Notes: generated from the sequence alone by a model not told the origin. Counted from the first letter of the stretch, positions 16,797 to 25,086 are shown. The stretch: 56,106 nucleotides of DNA from Comamonadaceae bacterium (GCA_947378785.1 CANCLK010000011.1:1-56106); one strand, 5' to 3'. Numbers and translations are program-made.

Positions 16797-17530
16797 CATT
16801 CAGTGCAGCCGTGAAAAGCGCTTTGACACCCACAGGACGTTTGCGCGCGTCTATCAATCTGGGCAATCCCATCCTTGCCAATCGCGACGCCGCCGGCTTG
16901 CCGGTGGGGGTGTCGATTGATCTGTCGCGTGAACTGGCTCGTCGTCTCGGTGTCGAGTCCGAACTGGTGGTCTCCGATTCAGCCGGAAAGTCAGTCGATG
17001 TCGTCACCGCCGATCAGGCCGATATCGGTTTTTTCGCCATTGATCCCGTGCGCGGGCAGGGCATTTTGTTCACCGCCGCGTATGTCTTGATCGAAGGCAG
17101 TTACTTGGTGCGCGATGCCTCGCCTTTGCAGCGCAACGAAGAAGTCGATACGGCCGCCCACCGCGTCACCGTCGGCAAGGGCAGTGCCTACGACCTGTAT
17201 CTGACGCGGGCTTTGAAGGCTGCGCAAATCGTCCGTGCCATGACATCACCGTCAGTCGTAGACACCTTTTTGGCGAATGGCGATGACGTTGCCGCAGGCG
17301 TCAGGCAGCAGCTGGAATCGGACATCAAACGCCTGCCGGGTTTGCGCCTGTTGCCGGGCCGTTTCATGGTCATCGAACAAGCCATGGGTGTGCCCAAGAC
17401 GCGCGGTGAGGCTGCACAAGCTTTCGTCGCTGCCTTTGTCGAAGAGATGAAAGCCAGCGGCTTTGTGGCTGAGGCTTTGGCGCGTCACCGCATTGAAGGT
17501 GCTGCCGTGGCACCGGTTGCGGGTCATTGA
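16793..17530 (+). CDS. Signal-less solute-binding-like protein (SBP_bac_3 type)
   Basis: A 245-residue protein with the fold pattern of ABC amino-acid receptors: GRLRASINLGNP, GLPVGVSIDLSRELARRLG, DVVTADQADIGFFAIDPVRG, ILFTAAYVLIEGSYLV. The N-terminus MTFSAAVKSALTPTGR has no signal peptide, and no upstream in-frame start supplies one because the preceding gene overlaps. It should therefore be cytoplasmic. No ABC permease or ATPase gene is nearby. A role as a cytoplasmic ligand carrier or an enzyme using this fold is inference. Confidence 0.8.
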   Translation: MTFSAAVKSALTPTGRLRASINLGNPILANRDAAGLPVGVSIDLSRELARRLGVESELVVSDSAGKSVDVVTADQADIGFFAIDPVRGQGILFTAAYVLIEGSYLVRDASPLQRNEEVDTAAHRVTVGKGSAYDLYLTRALKAAQIVRAMTSPSVVDTFLANGDDVAAGVRQQLESDIKRLPGLRLLPGRFMVIEQAMGVPKTRGEAAQAFVAAFVEEMKASGFVAEALARHRIEGAAVAPVAGH

Positions 17531-17531
17531 G

Positions 17532-18518
17532 ATGTGCTGCTACCGCCGCTTGGCAGCCGTAGCCCTGACCGCGCTGACGGGCTTTTCAGCCGTGCCATCG
17601 CATGCACAGACACCTTCTCAAAATTACCCCCTCAAACCGATCACCTTGATCGTGCCGTTCGCCCCTGGTGGCGGCACCGACAGCATTGCCCGCGATGTGG
17701 GTAAAGCGCTGGGCGAAAAACTCGGTCAAGTGGTCATCATCGACAACAAAGGCGGTGCTGGCGGCAGCATTGGCGCGAACGCCGTGGCCAAGGCGCCCGC
17801 TGACGGCTACACCTTGCTGTTTGCGACCTCGACCTTTGTCACCAACGCCGCGGCCGAAGCTTCGCCAAGCTACAACATCGAGAAAGATTTTTCACCTATC
17901 GCCATGATCGGCCGCGGTCCGCTGCTGGTGGTGGCCAGCAAGGAGATGGGCGTTAAAACGATCGCGCAATTGCGTACCGCCATGGCGGCTCGGCCAGATG
18001 GCACCAATTTTTGCTCAGCCGGTAACGGCAGCATCAACCATTTGTCGGGCGAGTTGTTTCGGCAAAAAACGCAGTTGGCCATGACGCACGTGCCTTACAA
18101 AGGCAGTGGCCCGGCCACGGTTGATTTGCTGGCCGGCCGCATCCAGTTGTTCTTTGCCACCGTGCCCACCATCCTGCCGTACGTGCTCGACAACCGTGTC
18201 GAGTTGCTGGCGGTGACGAGCGCCAAGCGTTCACCGCTCTTTCCGAACACGCCGACCATGGCCGAAGCTGGCATCAAGGGTTTTGACATTTCAACTTGGT
18301 GGGGCGTGCTGGCACCCGCTAAAACACCGCAAGCGATCATCGACAAACTCAATCTGGCCATCAATGAAGCGGCAGCGCGCGATCCGCTGCGCAGCCGTCT
18401 CAGTCATGAGGGGGCTGACGCCGTCAGCGGTCCGCCCGGTGATTTCCGAAAAGCGCTGCTCTCTGAGACCGTTCTTTGGCGCGAGGTGGCGAAGACGGCC
18501 GGACTCAAAGCCAATTAA
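17532..18518 (+). CDS. TctC/Bug-type periplasmic solute-binding protein (Bug 4)
   Basis: A 328-residue protein with a Sec signal (RRLAAVALTALTGFSAVPSHAQ). The first ligand loop is VPFAPGGGTD, with Arg four residues on. The second lobe shows FCSAGNGSINH and VPYKGSGPATVDLLAG. Its ATG lies 1 bp after the preceding stop, so it is co-translated with the signal-less binding-like protein. That pairing puts one periplasmic and one cytoplasmic binding protein in the same operon. Confidence 0.93.
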   Translation: MCCYRRLAAVALTALTGFSAVPSHAQTPSQNYPLKPITLIVPFAPGGGTDSIARDVGKALGEKLGQVVIIDNKGGAGGSIGANAVAKAPADGYTLLFATSTFVTNAAAEASPSYNIEKDFSPIAMIGRGPLLVVASKEMGVKTIAQLRTAMAARPDGTNFCSAGNGSINHLSGELFRQKTQLAMTHVPYKGSGPATVDLLAGRIQLFFATVPTILPYVLDNRVELLAVTSAKRSPLFPNTPTMAEAGIKGFDISTWWGVLAPAKTPQAIIDKLNLAINEAAARDPLRSRLSHEGADAVSGPPGDFRKALLSETVLWREVAKTAGLKAN

Positions 18519-18586
18519 GCCCATGGATGCGTTGCCGAATCAGCGACTCGTCTCGATTGTATTTTTCCTATATTTGAATTGACCCC

Positions 18587-19648
18587 ATGAAAATTGTTGT
18601 TCTGCCCGGCGACGGTATCGGCCCTGAAACCATGGCCGTCACAGTTGATGTGCTTGAAGCCGTGTCCCGAAAATTCAACCTCCAGCTCGAGCTTCAGCAC
18701 GACATCGCTGGCCATGAGAGCTTGAAGCTTCATGGCGCGACTGTCACGCCGGCCCTGCTTGAAAAAGTGCGTGCCGCCGATGGCTTGATGCTCGGCCCCA
18801 TGGCCACCTACGACTTCAAGGACGAAGCCAAGGGAGAGATCAATCCGTCGAAATTTTTCCGCAAGACGCTGGACCTGTACGCCAACATCCGGCCGGCACG
18901 CACCTTCAAAGGCATGCCCGCGCGGCTCGGTGAGTTTGACCTCGTCGTGGTGCGTGAGAACACCGAAGGTTTTTACGCCGACCGCAACGTCGAGTCGGGT
19001 GGCAGCGAGATGCTGATCACGCCCGACGTGGTGGTGTCGTTGCGGCGCATCACCCGCGTTTGCTGTGAGCGCATTGCGCGCTCAGCATTCGAGCTGGCCA
19101 TGACACGACGCAAAAAACTCACCTTCGTGCACAAAGCCAATGTGTTGAAAATCGGCGATGGCATGTTCATCGAAGAATGCCTGCGCGTTGCCAAAGAGTT
19201 TCCCGAAGTGGCTGTTGATGACTTCATCGTCGACGCCATGATGGCTCACGTGGTGCGCGCGCCGCAGCGCTTTGACGTCATCGTCACGACCAATATGTTT
19301 GGTGACATCTTGTCGGACTTGACCGCAGAACTCTCCGGCAGCCTTGGCTTGGGTGCCTCGCTCAATGCCGGTGTCCACCACGCCATGGGGCAGGCCGCGC
19401 ACGGTTCTGCGCCCGACATTGCTGGTCAGAACATCGCTAATCCGTTCTCGTTGATCTTGTCGGCTGGACAGCTGCTGCGCTGGCACGGTCTGCGGTCTGG
19501 CAAGCCAGCCTTCATCGAAGCCAGCGCTGCGATTGAAGCGGCCACTGCGGCGGCGATTGCCGCGCACGAAGCCACGCGCGATGTCGGTGGCCAACTCGGC
19601 ACGCGTGAAACCGGCGCGGCTTTTGTGGCTCGCTTGATGGCGGCCTAA
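18587..19648 (+). CDS. Isocitrate/isopropylmalate dehydrogenase-family protein
   Basis: A 353-residue beta-decarboxylating dehydrogenase with the start MKIVVLPGDGIGPE. The active-site set is visible: Arg in YANIRPAR, Arg and Glu in VVRENTEGFYADR (with the catalytic Tyr), Lys in VHKANVLK, and metal-binding Asp residues in DAMMAH and NMFGDILSDL. The NAD loop is HGSAPDIAGQNIANP. The context (no leuC or leuD) and the YDFKDEAKGEINPS loop argue against leucine biosynthesis; oxidation or decarboxylation of a malate-like, tartrate-like or alkylmalate substrate is more likely. A 68-bp gap after Bug 4 leaves room for its own promoter. Confidence 0.88.
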   Translation: MKIVVLPGDGIGPETMAVTVDVLEAVSRKFNLQLELQHDIAGHESLKLHGATVTPALLEKVRAADGLMLGPMATYDFKDEAKGEINPSKFFRKTLDLYANIRPARTFKGMPARLGEFDLVVVRENTEGFYADRNVESGGSEMLITPDVVVSLRRITRVCCERIARSAFELAMTRRKKLTFVHKANVLKIGDGMFIEECLRVAKEFPEVAVDDFIVDAMMAHVVRAPQRFDVIVTTNMFGDILSDLTAELSGSLGLGASLNAGVHHAMGQAAHGSAPDIAGQNIANPFSLILSAGQLLRWHGLRSGKPAFIEASAAIEAATAAAIAAHEATRDVGGQLGTRETGAAFVARLMAA

Positions 19649-19693
19649 CAGTCCGCCCGAGAGGCTGACAGATCGGCGTGTTGACGGCAGTCT

Positions 19694-20659
19694 TTATTCG
19701 ACTGCACCTATCTCGCGCGTGAGTTTGATGAGTGCTGCTGAGTCCCGCTGCCAATAGGTTTCGAATTCAGGCGCATCGAGATAAGTCACCGGAATACGCG
19801 AGTTCTTCATATCAGTCAAGAATCCCGGGGATGTCGACATCCCGCGCAATGTTGCCCTTAGCTTCGCAATCACATCGGGTGGCGTTCCTGCTGGGGTAAA
19901 AAGTCCTGACCATAAATAGTATTCAGCGTTGTACCCAAGTTCCTTCAGGGTGGGCACTTCCGGCATTTGTTCAATCCGTTTCCCGCCCCATTGCGCCAAG
20001 ATCCGCACACGTCCATCCGAAGACATCGCGGCGGCGGCGGCAGGACCTGCTGCCGATACATCGACCTGTTTGCCGAGCAATGCTGTCGCGGCAGGCGCAC
20101 CGCCGGAGTACGGAACATGCATCAACTTGATCCCCGCGGCTCTGCTGAACATCTCCATGGGAAAGTGGATCGGTCCAAACTTTCCCGACGACGAATATTT
20201 AACATCGCCCGGCGCGCTGCGGGCGGCTTTCACCAAGTCATCCACGGATTTCCATGGCGAGTCTGCCCGCACCATCAAAACCAGCGGCTCAGCGGTCAGT
20301 AGAGCCAGTGGCGCAAACTGTTCAAGCTGATACGAGGGTCGTCTTTTTTCCAACTTCTCTGCTTCGGGCAGTACTGAGATGGTCGACACGGCAAGTAGAA
20401 GTGTGTGCCCATCGGGCTTTGCATTCGCTGCCTGAGCATAGGCAATCGCCCCGCCCGCACCTGCGCGGTTCATGACGACGAATGGCTGCTTTAAAGCTTC
20501 TGTCAGTGCTTTTGCGACCGGCCTAGCGGTTGCATCGGCTGAACCGCCGGGTGGAGATGGAAGCAAAATTGTGACGGTGCGATCGGGGTACTCGGCCTGC
20601 GCTACTGCCGCTGCGCAGGCCAGTGCGGCGGCAAAGCAGATTCGTACGATGTATTTCAT
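19694..20659 (-). CDS. TctC/Bug-type periplasmic solute-binding protein (Bug 5)
   Basis: A 321-residue protein with a Sec signal (MKYIVRICFAAALACAAAVAQA). The first ligand loop is LLPSPPGGSAD, with Arg four residues after the Asp. The second lobe has YSSSGKFGPIH and VPYSGGAPAATALLG; the Ser in place of the usual Lys in VPYKG is a distinctive change. It is the last gene of a leftward operon of TctC, cupin, cupin, TctC, 17 bp after the second cupin gene. Confidence 0.93.
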   Translation of the reverse strand: MKYIVRICFAAALACAAAVAQAEYPDRTVTILLPSPPGGSADATARPVAKALTEALKQPFVVMNRAGAGGAIAYAQAANAKPDGHTLLLAVSTISVLPEAEKLEKRRPSYQLEQFAPLALLTAEPLVLMVRADSPWKSVDDLVKAARSAPGDVKYSSSGKFGPIHFPMEMFSRAAGIKLMHVPYSGGAPAATALLGKQVDVSAAGPAAAAAMSSDGRVRILAQWGGKRIEQMPEVPTLKELGYNAEYYLWSGLFTPAGTPPDVIAKLRATLRGMSTSPGFLTDMKNSRIPVTYLDAPEFETYWQRDSAALIKLTREIGAVE

Positions 20660-20676
20660 GGTGATTCTTTGCCTTG

Positions 20677-21243
20677 CTATTTCGTTTCTTTGTCAAACGT
20701 GATGCCGATTTTCTGAAAGTTTTGCACGACCTCGGGTCCGAATCGACTCGCAATCGTGTTCGCTAGAGACGCGTCGGTGATCACATCATTGAAGGCATCG
20801 TCTACACCGCCCTGTACCCATACAAGCAGCTTTGCATCTTGGAGTGTCGATACATTCTTGAACCGTCTCCATACGCCTGGAGGTACCGTGAGGATGTCCA
20901 GCGGGTTCAGCAGGGTGGATTCTGTCCCTCCGGGCCCCCATTGCACTTCAAACTGCCCGGTGAGACAGAAGAACGTCTCCTGAGTTCGCGCGTGTCGATG
21001 GAGACCGGGCCCCTGTCCGGGCGGACACTGTGCGACCACGACCTCAAGCCCCACCGGGCCAATGACCCCGGGCTGAGCTGCCTTACGTTTGTTGCCTTCT
21101 GGCGCCATCATGGAGTAGACGCTATGGGCTGTCACCAATTGCATGGCTTCTTCGGGAATGCCGAGCTCTGTGCTCGAGAAACTGCGTTTCGTTGGCTGAA
21201 GGCTTGAGAATCTTGCGACTTGTGGTTTTAAAGGTTCACTCAT
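20677..21243 (-). CDS. Cupin-domain protein (cupin 2)
   Basis: A 188-residue single-domain cupin. Metal-binding motif 1 is GLHRHARTQETFFCLTGQFEV near residues 85-105 (given here in two parts: GLHRHARTQETFF and CLTGQFEV), and motif 2 is the PPGVWRRFKN turn, which lacks a clear third His. The family is broad and includes dioxygenases, isomerases and ligand-binding proteins. It follows cupin 1 by 6 bp; the two share an N-terminal pattern (GIPEEAMQLVTAHSVYSMM against GIPPGAFERIAAHSVYPIM), so they are tandem paralogues. Confidence 0.87.
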   Translation of the reverse strand: MSEPLKPQVARFSSLQPTKRSFSSTELGIPEEAMQLVTAHSVYSMMAPEGNKRKAAQPGVIGPVGLEVVVAQCPPGQGPGLHRHARTQETFFCLTGQFEVQWGPGGTESTLLNPLDILTVPPGVWRRFKNVSTLQDAKLLVWVQGGVDDAFNDVITDASLANTIASRFGPEVVQNFQKIGITFDKETK

Positions 21244-21249
21244 TTCGAC

Positions 21250-21837
21250 TCACTTGGTGGTTTCGATGCCAGCGTCAAAGTTGATGCCAATACCGCGTAG
21301 AGATTCGATGGTGTTCGCCCCGTACTTCTGCTCGATTTCGTCCTTCAATTCAGGGATGAAGGCGATGCGATCCGCCTGTTCGTTGCTCTGAACGTGAATC
21401 ACAGCCAGTAGCCGACCAACCTCATTCGAAATATTCAGGAACGAACGCACGACGCCTGGTGGAATGGACACGCAATCGAGCGGTTCTAGGATGACGTGGT
21501 TTTCGCCCTTGTCGCCCCATGCGATCTTGAAGCGTCCGCTCAGGCAGAAAAAATTCTCAACGGTCTGCTCGTGGATGTGGAGGGCGGCACCATCGCCGGG
21601 TGGCGATTCGGTGACCGTGAGGATCAAGCCGGGGGCGCCCTTGATCGGTGCTTGCGCGCTGCGTCCGGTATAGCCTTCCGGGACCATGATCGGATACACG
21701 CTGTGTGCCGCGATGCGCTCGAATGCGCCGGGCGGAATGCCGAGGGATTCGTTTTGCTGTCGTTTGTAGGGTTTCAGATCCTTGAAATGCGCCGTACGTT
21801 TTTTCATTTCTTCTGGCGTGACGTTTTTTGACTTCAT
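21250..21837 (-). CDS. Cupin-domain protein (cupin 1)
   Basis: A 195-residue cupin paralogous to its neighbour. Motif 1 is ALHIHEQTVENFFCLSG and motif 2 is IPPGVVRSFLNIS, again without the usual last His. The ATG at 21837 has a purine-rich AAAGAAAAAA stretch upstream; an upstream frame to 21882 overlaps the TctC end and is not preferred. It starts 22 bp after the Bug 6 stop. The reaction is unknown; since it is sandwiched between two receptor genes, a role on the same ligand is likely. Confidence 0.85.
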   Translation of the reverse strand: MKSKNVTPEEMKKRTAHFKDLKPYKRQQNESLGIPPGAFERIAAHSVYPIMVPEGYTGRSAQAPIKGAPGLILTVTESPPGDGAALHIHEQTVENFFCLSGRFKIAWGDKGENHVILEPLDCVSIPPGVVRSFLNISNEVGRLLAVIHVQSNEQADRIAFIPELKDEIEQKYGANTIESLRGIGINFDAGIETTK

Positions 21838-21859
21838 GGTTTTTTCTTTCGTAGGTTGA

Positions 21860-22822
21860 TCAAGCTGTGACGCCAAGTTCACGAATCAGCTTGGGCCAGC
21901 GTTCCAAATCTTTCTTTAACAGCCGTCCAAATTCCTGCGGCGTCGAACCAACGGGTGTGACGGACATGGTGTTCAAGCGCTCCAACATGGCTGGCTCACG
22001 CAGAATGGCCGCAACATCGGTGGAGATGCGTTGGATGATGTCTGATGCAGTACCAGTTCGACCGAGCAGGCCGAACCAAGTCTGTACGTCATAGTCGGCA
22101 TACCCAAGTTCGCCGAGAGTCGGGGCATTAGGAACGGTCGGGGATTTTTTAGAGCCTGACACAACGAGAGCATCGAGGCGGCCCTGTTGGATGAGCGGCA
22201 ATGCACCCGCGATTCCTGTGAAGAGAACGTCCACCTGTCCTGAGACGACATCGTTCAGAGCTGCCGTCGCACCCCGGTAAGGGATGTGGCCTAAGGTTAT
22301 GCCGGTGGCCCGCATGAACATTTCCATTGACAGGTGCCCGCCGGTCCCGTTGCCTGCGGATGCGAACGTGAGTTGGCCAGGCTTTGCTTTTGCTCGCTTC
22401 ACCAATTCTTGGAAGGTGCCGATGCCGCCAGTCTTGCTTGCTACCAATGCGGTTTGCACAATACCAACGAGGCTGATCGGTGCGAAATCACCGGCTGTGT
22501 CGTATGGAAGCTTGCTGCGAAGCCCCATATTAGTGACGTGGTTGATCCCCGTGAAGAACAGCGTGTGGCCATCAGATTCAGATCGTGCTGCAGCTTGTGT
22601 TGCGGGAATGCCTAAGCCGCCGTCGCGGTTGTCTACGATGAACTGCTGGCCATGGATTTCGGTCAGTCGTTGCGCGATGCCTCGCATCATGACATCGCCG
22701 CTGGTGCCTGCCGAAAATGGAAGGATGATGCGGACGGGCTTATCGGGGTAGCGAGCCTGGGCCCTAGCGATAAACGGGGCAAAAAGTAACGCTAAGACTG
22801 TGTTTCGTCGGTTCACTTTCAT
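21860..22822 (-). CDS. TctC/Bug-type periplasmic solute-binding protein (Bug 6)
   Basis: A 320-residue protein with a short Sec signal (MKVNRRNTVLALLFAPFIARAQA). The first ligand loop is ILPFSAGTSGD, with Arg four residues after the Asp. The second lobe has FASAGNGTGGH and IPYRGATAALNDVVSG. It is the first gene of the leftward arm of the GntR-controlled module and diverges from the CaiB gene over a 240-bp intergenic region. A GGAG ribosome-binding site precedes the ATG. Confidence 0.93.
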   Translation of the reverse strand: MKVNRRNTVLALLFAPFIARAQARYPDKPVRIILPFSAGTSGDVMMRGIAQRLTEIHGQQFIVDNRDGGLGIPATQAAARSESDGHTLFFTGINHVTNMGLRSKLPYDTAGDFAPISLVGIVQTALVASKTGGIGTFQELVKRAKAKPGQLTFASAGNGTGGHLSMEMFMRATGITLGHIPYRGATAALNDVVSGQVDVLFTGIAGALPLIQQGRLDALVVSGSKKSPTVPNAPTLGELGYADYDVQTWFGLLGRTGTASDIIQRISTDVAAILREPAMLERLNTMSVTPVGSTPQEFGRLLKKDLERWPKLIRELGVTA

Positions 22823-22988
22823 GGAGTTCTCCTTGGAATTTCTCTTATAAAACTGGCTTTTCTCAAGCGTCAAGAAAACTGAATTCTGTTGCCAGAATGC
22901 AAGTCAGCTTCGATATTTCGCTGTGGCTGCCCGCTTGCTGAGCGATCTCTTTCATCGCGCAACGCCATCGCAGCTAGCCTATGTTTTG

Positions 22989-23019
22989 TTGTTGACGAAT
23001 TATTGTATTTTGTAGACAA
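22989..23019. promoter_or_regulatory. Paired candidate GntR/FCD operators
   Basis: TTGTTGACGA (22989-22998) and TTGTAGACAA (23010-23019) both fit the FadR/FCD-type half-site pattern T-N-G-T-N2-A-C-N-A. Their centres are 21 bp apart, two helical turns, so two dimers would bind on one DNA face. They lie in the divergent region of an operon that encodes its own GntR/FCD regulator. Confidence 0.55.
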
Positions 23020-23020
23020 T
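22992..23020 (+). promoter_or_regulatory. Candidate sigma70 promoter for the CaiB operon
   Basis: TTGACG (5 of 6) at 22992-22997, a 17-bp spacer, and GACAAT (4 of 6) at 23015-23020. Both hexamers overlap the paired candidate operators, which would allow simple repression by occlusion. Confidence 0.5.
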
Positions 23021-23062
23021 ATTCTGACTTTACCAATGCTCATTTTTTTTGTCAACACACCC

Positions 23063-24286
23063 ATGGCCAACAACGCAAACACATCCAGCTCTTCCCTTCC
23101 GCTTTCTGGCGTCCGCGTTCTGGATGTGAGCCAAGTCATGGCTGGCCCGTATTGCTCGATGCTGCTGGCGGACATGGGTGCGGATGTCATCAAGGTGGAG
23201 CCGCCGGGCAAAGGCGATCAAACTCGCGGAGCCATGGGGTTCAAGATGAAAGGCGATGACAGCATGGGATTCATGAACATGAACAGGAACAAGCGCAGCA
23301 TCGCTCTGAACTTGAAGTCTGATGCTGGACGTGAACTGTTCATGCGTCTTGCCACCGAGGCAGACGTCATCGTCGAGAACTATCGCCCAGGGGTGATGCG
23401 CAGGCTGGGGCTGGGATACGAGCAAATAGCCGCCGTGCGGCCAGAAATCGTGTATGCCAGCATTTCCGGGTTTGGTCAGGACGGGCCTTGGTCGGACAGG
23501 CCCGGATTTGACCTGATGGCGCAAGCCATGTCCGGAATCATGAGCGTGACCGGCTATCCGGGAGGGGCGCCAGTGAAGGCTGGCGTACCCGTGGCCGATA
23601 TTGGTTGCGCGCTGTTCGCTGCGTCATCCATACTCGCTGCATACATCGGTCGACTCAAGTCCGGAAAGGGGCAGTACATCGACGCTTCGCTATTTGACTC
23701 GGCGTTGGCATTCTCTATTTGGGATATCTCCGAATACTGGGGGACGGGAAAGGTCCCAGGCCCGGTCGGAACTTCAAACAAAATGAGCGCTCCGTATCAG
23801 GCGGTCAAGGCTTCAGACAATTACTTCGTGATGGGCGCTACCAACAACAAGCTATTTACCGCGTTGTGCAAACTACTGGACAGAGATGATCTTTTAGACA
23901 GTGAGAAATACAAAGGCATACCAGACCGTCTTCGGAATCGGGAAGCCCTGATTGAAGAGCTCGAGTGCTCTTTTTCAACAAAAACCGCGGCCGAATGGGT
24001 GAGCATCCTGCTGGCTGCGGGATTGCCGGCAGGACCGCTCCTTAACTACGCCGAGGCATTCGAAAGCGATCACGCGCGCCACCGCAAGATGCGCATGGAT
24101 ATCGACCATCCGGTTGAAGGGAAGGTGCCCAACATCGGGTTCCCGGTGAAGTTTCAGGGCACGCCACAAACAGTTCGCATGCCGCCGCCTTTGTTAGGCG
24201 AGCACACGGAGGCCATCCTTTTGGAGCTTGGTGTCACGGAATTTGAGCGTGCGGAACTGGATAAAGCCGGAGCGTTCGCGGTATGA
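23063..24286 (+). CDS. CaiB/BaiF (class III) CoA-transferase
   Basis: A 407-residue cytoplasmic enzyme that moves CoA between carboxylic acids through an aspartyl-CoA anhydride. The N-terminal LSGVRVLDVSQVMAGPYCSML and ADVIKVEPPGKGD are typical (the first quoted as LSGVRVLDVSQV here), and the catalytic Asp is in PGFDLMAQAMSG near residue 153. The ATG at 23063 is preferred, since family proteins start shortly before LSGVRVLD; 23036 is an alternative. Its stop overlaps the crotonase start by 4 bp. It presumably activates the carboxylate sensed by this locus as a CoA thioester. Confidence 0.93.
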   Translation: MANNANTSSSSLPLSGVRVLDVSQVMAGPYCSMLLADMGADVIKVEPPGKGDQTRGAMGFKMKGDDSMGFMNMNRNKRSIALNLKSDAGRELFMRLATEADVIVENYRPGVMRRLGLGYEQIAAVRPEIVYASISGFGQDGPWSDRPGFDLMAQAMSGIMSVTGYPGGAPVKAGVPVADIGCALFAASSILAAYIGRLKSGKGQYIDASLFDSALAFSIWDISEYWGTGKVPGPVGTSNKMSAPYQAVKASDNYFVMGATNNKLFTALCKLLDRDDLLDSEKYKGIPDRLRNREALIEELECSFSTKTAAEWVSILLAAGLPAGPLLNYAEAFESDHARHRKMRMDIDHPVEGKVPNIGFPVKFQGTPQTVRMPPPLLGEHTEAILLELGVTEFERAELDKAGAFAV

Positions 24287-25086
24287 GCCAGGGTCACGTT
24301 CATTACGAAGTCGCCGATGGCATCGCGACAATACTGTTCGACCGACCGGCCGCGCGCAACGCCATGACGTGGCGCATGTACGATGAACTGAGTGCGGCCT
24401 GCGCTGAGATTTCAGTTGATCCGAACGTCTTAGTCGCCGTTTTTCGTGGTGTCGGTGGCGAAGCTTTCGTGGCAGGGACGGACATTGAGCAATTCACAAC
24501 ATTTAGCTCTGGAGACGACGGCCTAAATTATGAGCAACGCATTGATGCGGTCGTTGATAAGTTGGAGCGTGTTCCGGTACCGACTATTGCCGTCGTCGAA
24601 GGTTGGTGCACGGGGGGAGGGCTGATACTCGCTGCCGCCTGCGATTTTCGCGTCGCCACGACCACCGCGCGCTTTGGTGCGCCCATGGCTAGAACCTTAG
24701 GCAACTGTCTCTCAATCGCGAATATGCGCCGTCTCGTGGCCGCATTTGGCGTATCGAACGCTAAGAGGTTATTGATGGCCGCTGAGTCGATCGATGCAGC
24801 AACTTGTCACCAGCTTGGCTTCGTGCACGATTGCGTGGCTCAGACAACGCTGGATGAAACGGTCGTTAACTTCTGCACGCGTCTCAAAACACATGCGCCT
24901 GCGACAATGTGGGCGGCGAAAGAGAGTATTCGTCGAATTATTGCCGAGGGATCTGCGCAAGCAGACGACTTAATCCAATCCTGCTACGGCAGCGAGGATT
25001 TCCGGGAAGGTGTTGCTAGCTTTTTAAGCAAGCGACCCGCGAACTGGGGTCCCCGCCAGCCAGAAATGAACAATGTCGAAACTTGA
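24283..25086 (+). CDS. Enoyl-CoA hydratase/isomerase-family (crotonase) protein
   Basis: A 267-residue crotonase-fold protein acting on a CoA thioester. The oxyanion-hole stretches are AFVAGTDIEQF near residue 66 and GWCTGGGLILAAACDFR near residue 107. The two glutamates of classical hydratases are missing: the FGxPE position reads FGAPM, and the second aligns with a Leu in KRLLMAAE. Simple syn-hydration is therefore unlikely; isomerase, decarboxylase or hydrolase activity is possible. It is coupled by overlaps to CaiB upstream (4 bp) and GntR downstream (14 bp). Confidence 0.88.
   Translation: MSQGHVHYEVADGIATILFDRPAARNAMTWRMYDELSAACAEISVDPNVLVAVFRGVGGEAFVAGTDIEQFTTFSSGDDGLNYEQRIDAVVDKLERVPVPTIAVVEGWCTGGGLILAAACDFRVATTTARFGAPMARTLGNCLSIANMRRLVAAFGVSNAKRLLMAAESIDAATCHQLGFVHDCVAQTTLDETVVNFCTRLKTHAPATMWAAKESIRRIIAEGSAQADDLIQSCYGSEDFREGVASFLSKRPANWGPRQPEMNNVET

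Noticed and set aside
16793-18518. An ABC or TTT transporter operon around the signal-less binding-like protein
   Set aside because: No permease or ATPase gene is present within the window; only receptor-like genes occur.
18587-19648. Calling this gene leuB (3-isopropylmalate dehydrogenase)
   Set aside because: No leuC or leuD nearby, catabolic context, and loop differences; only the broader family is supported.
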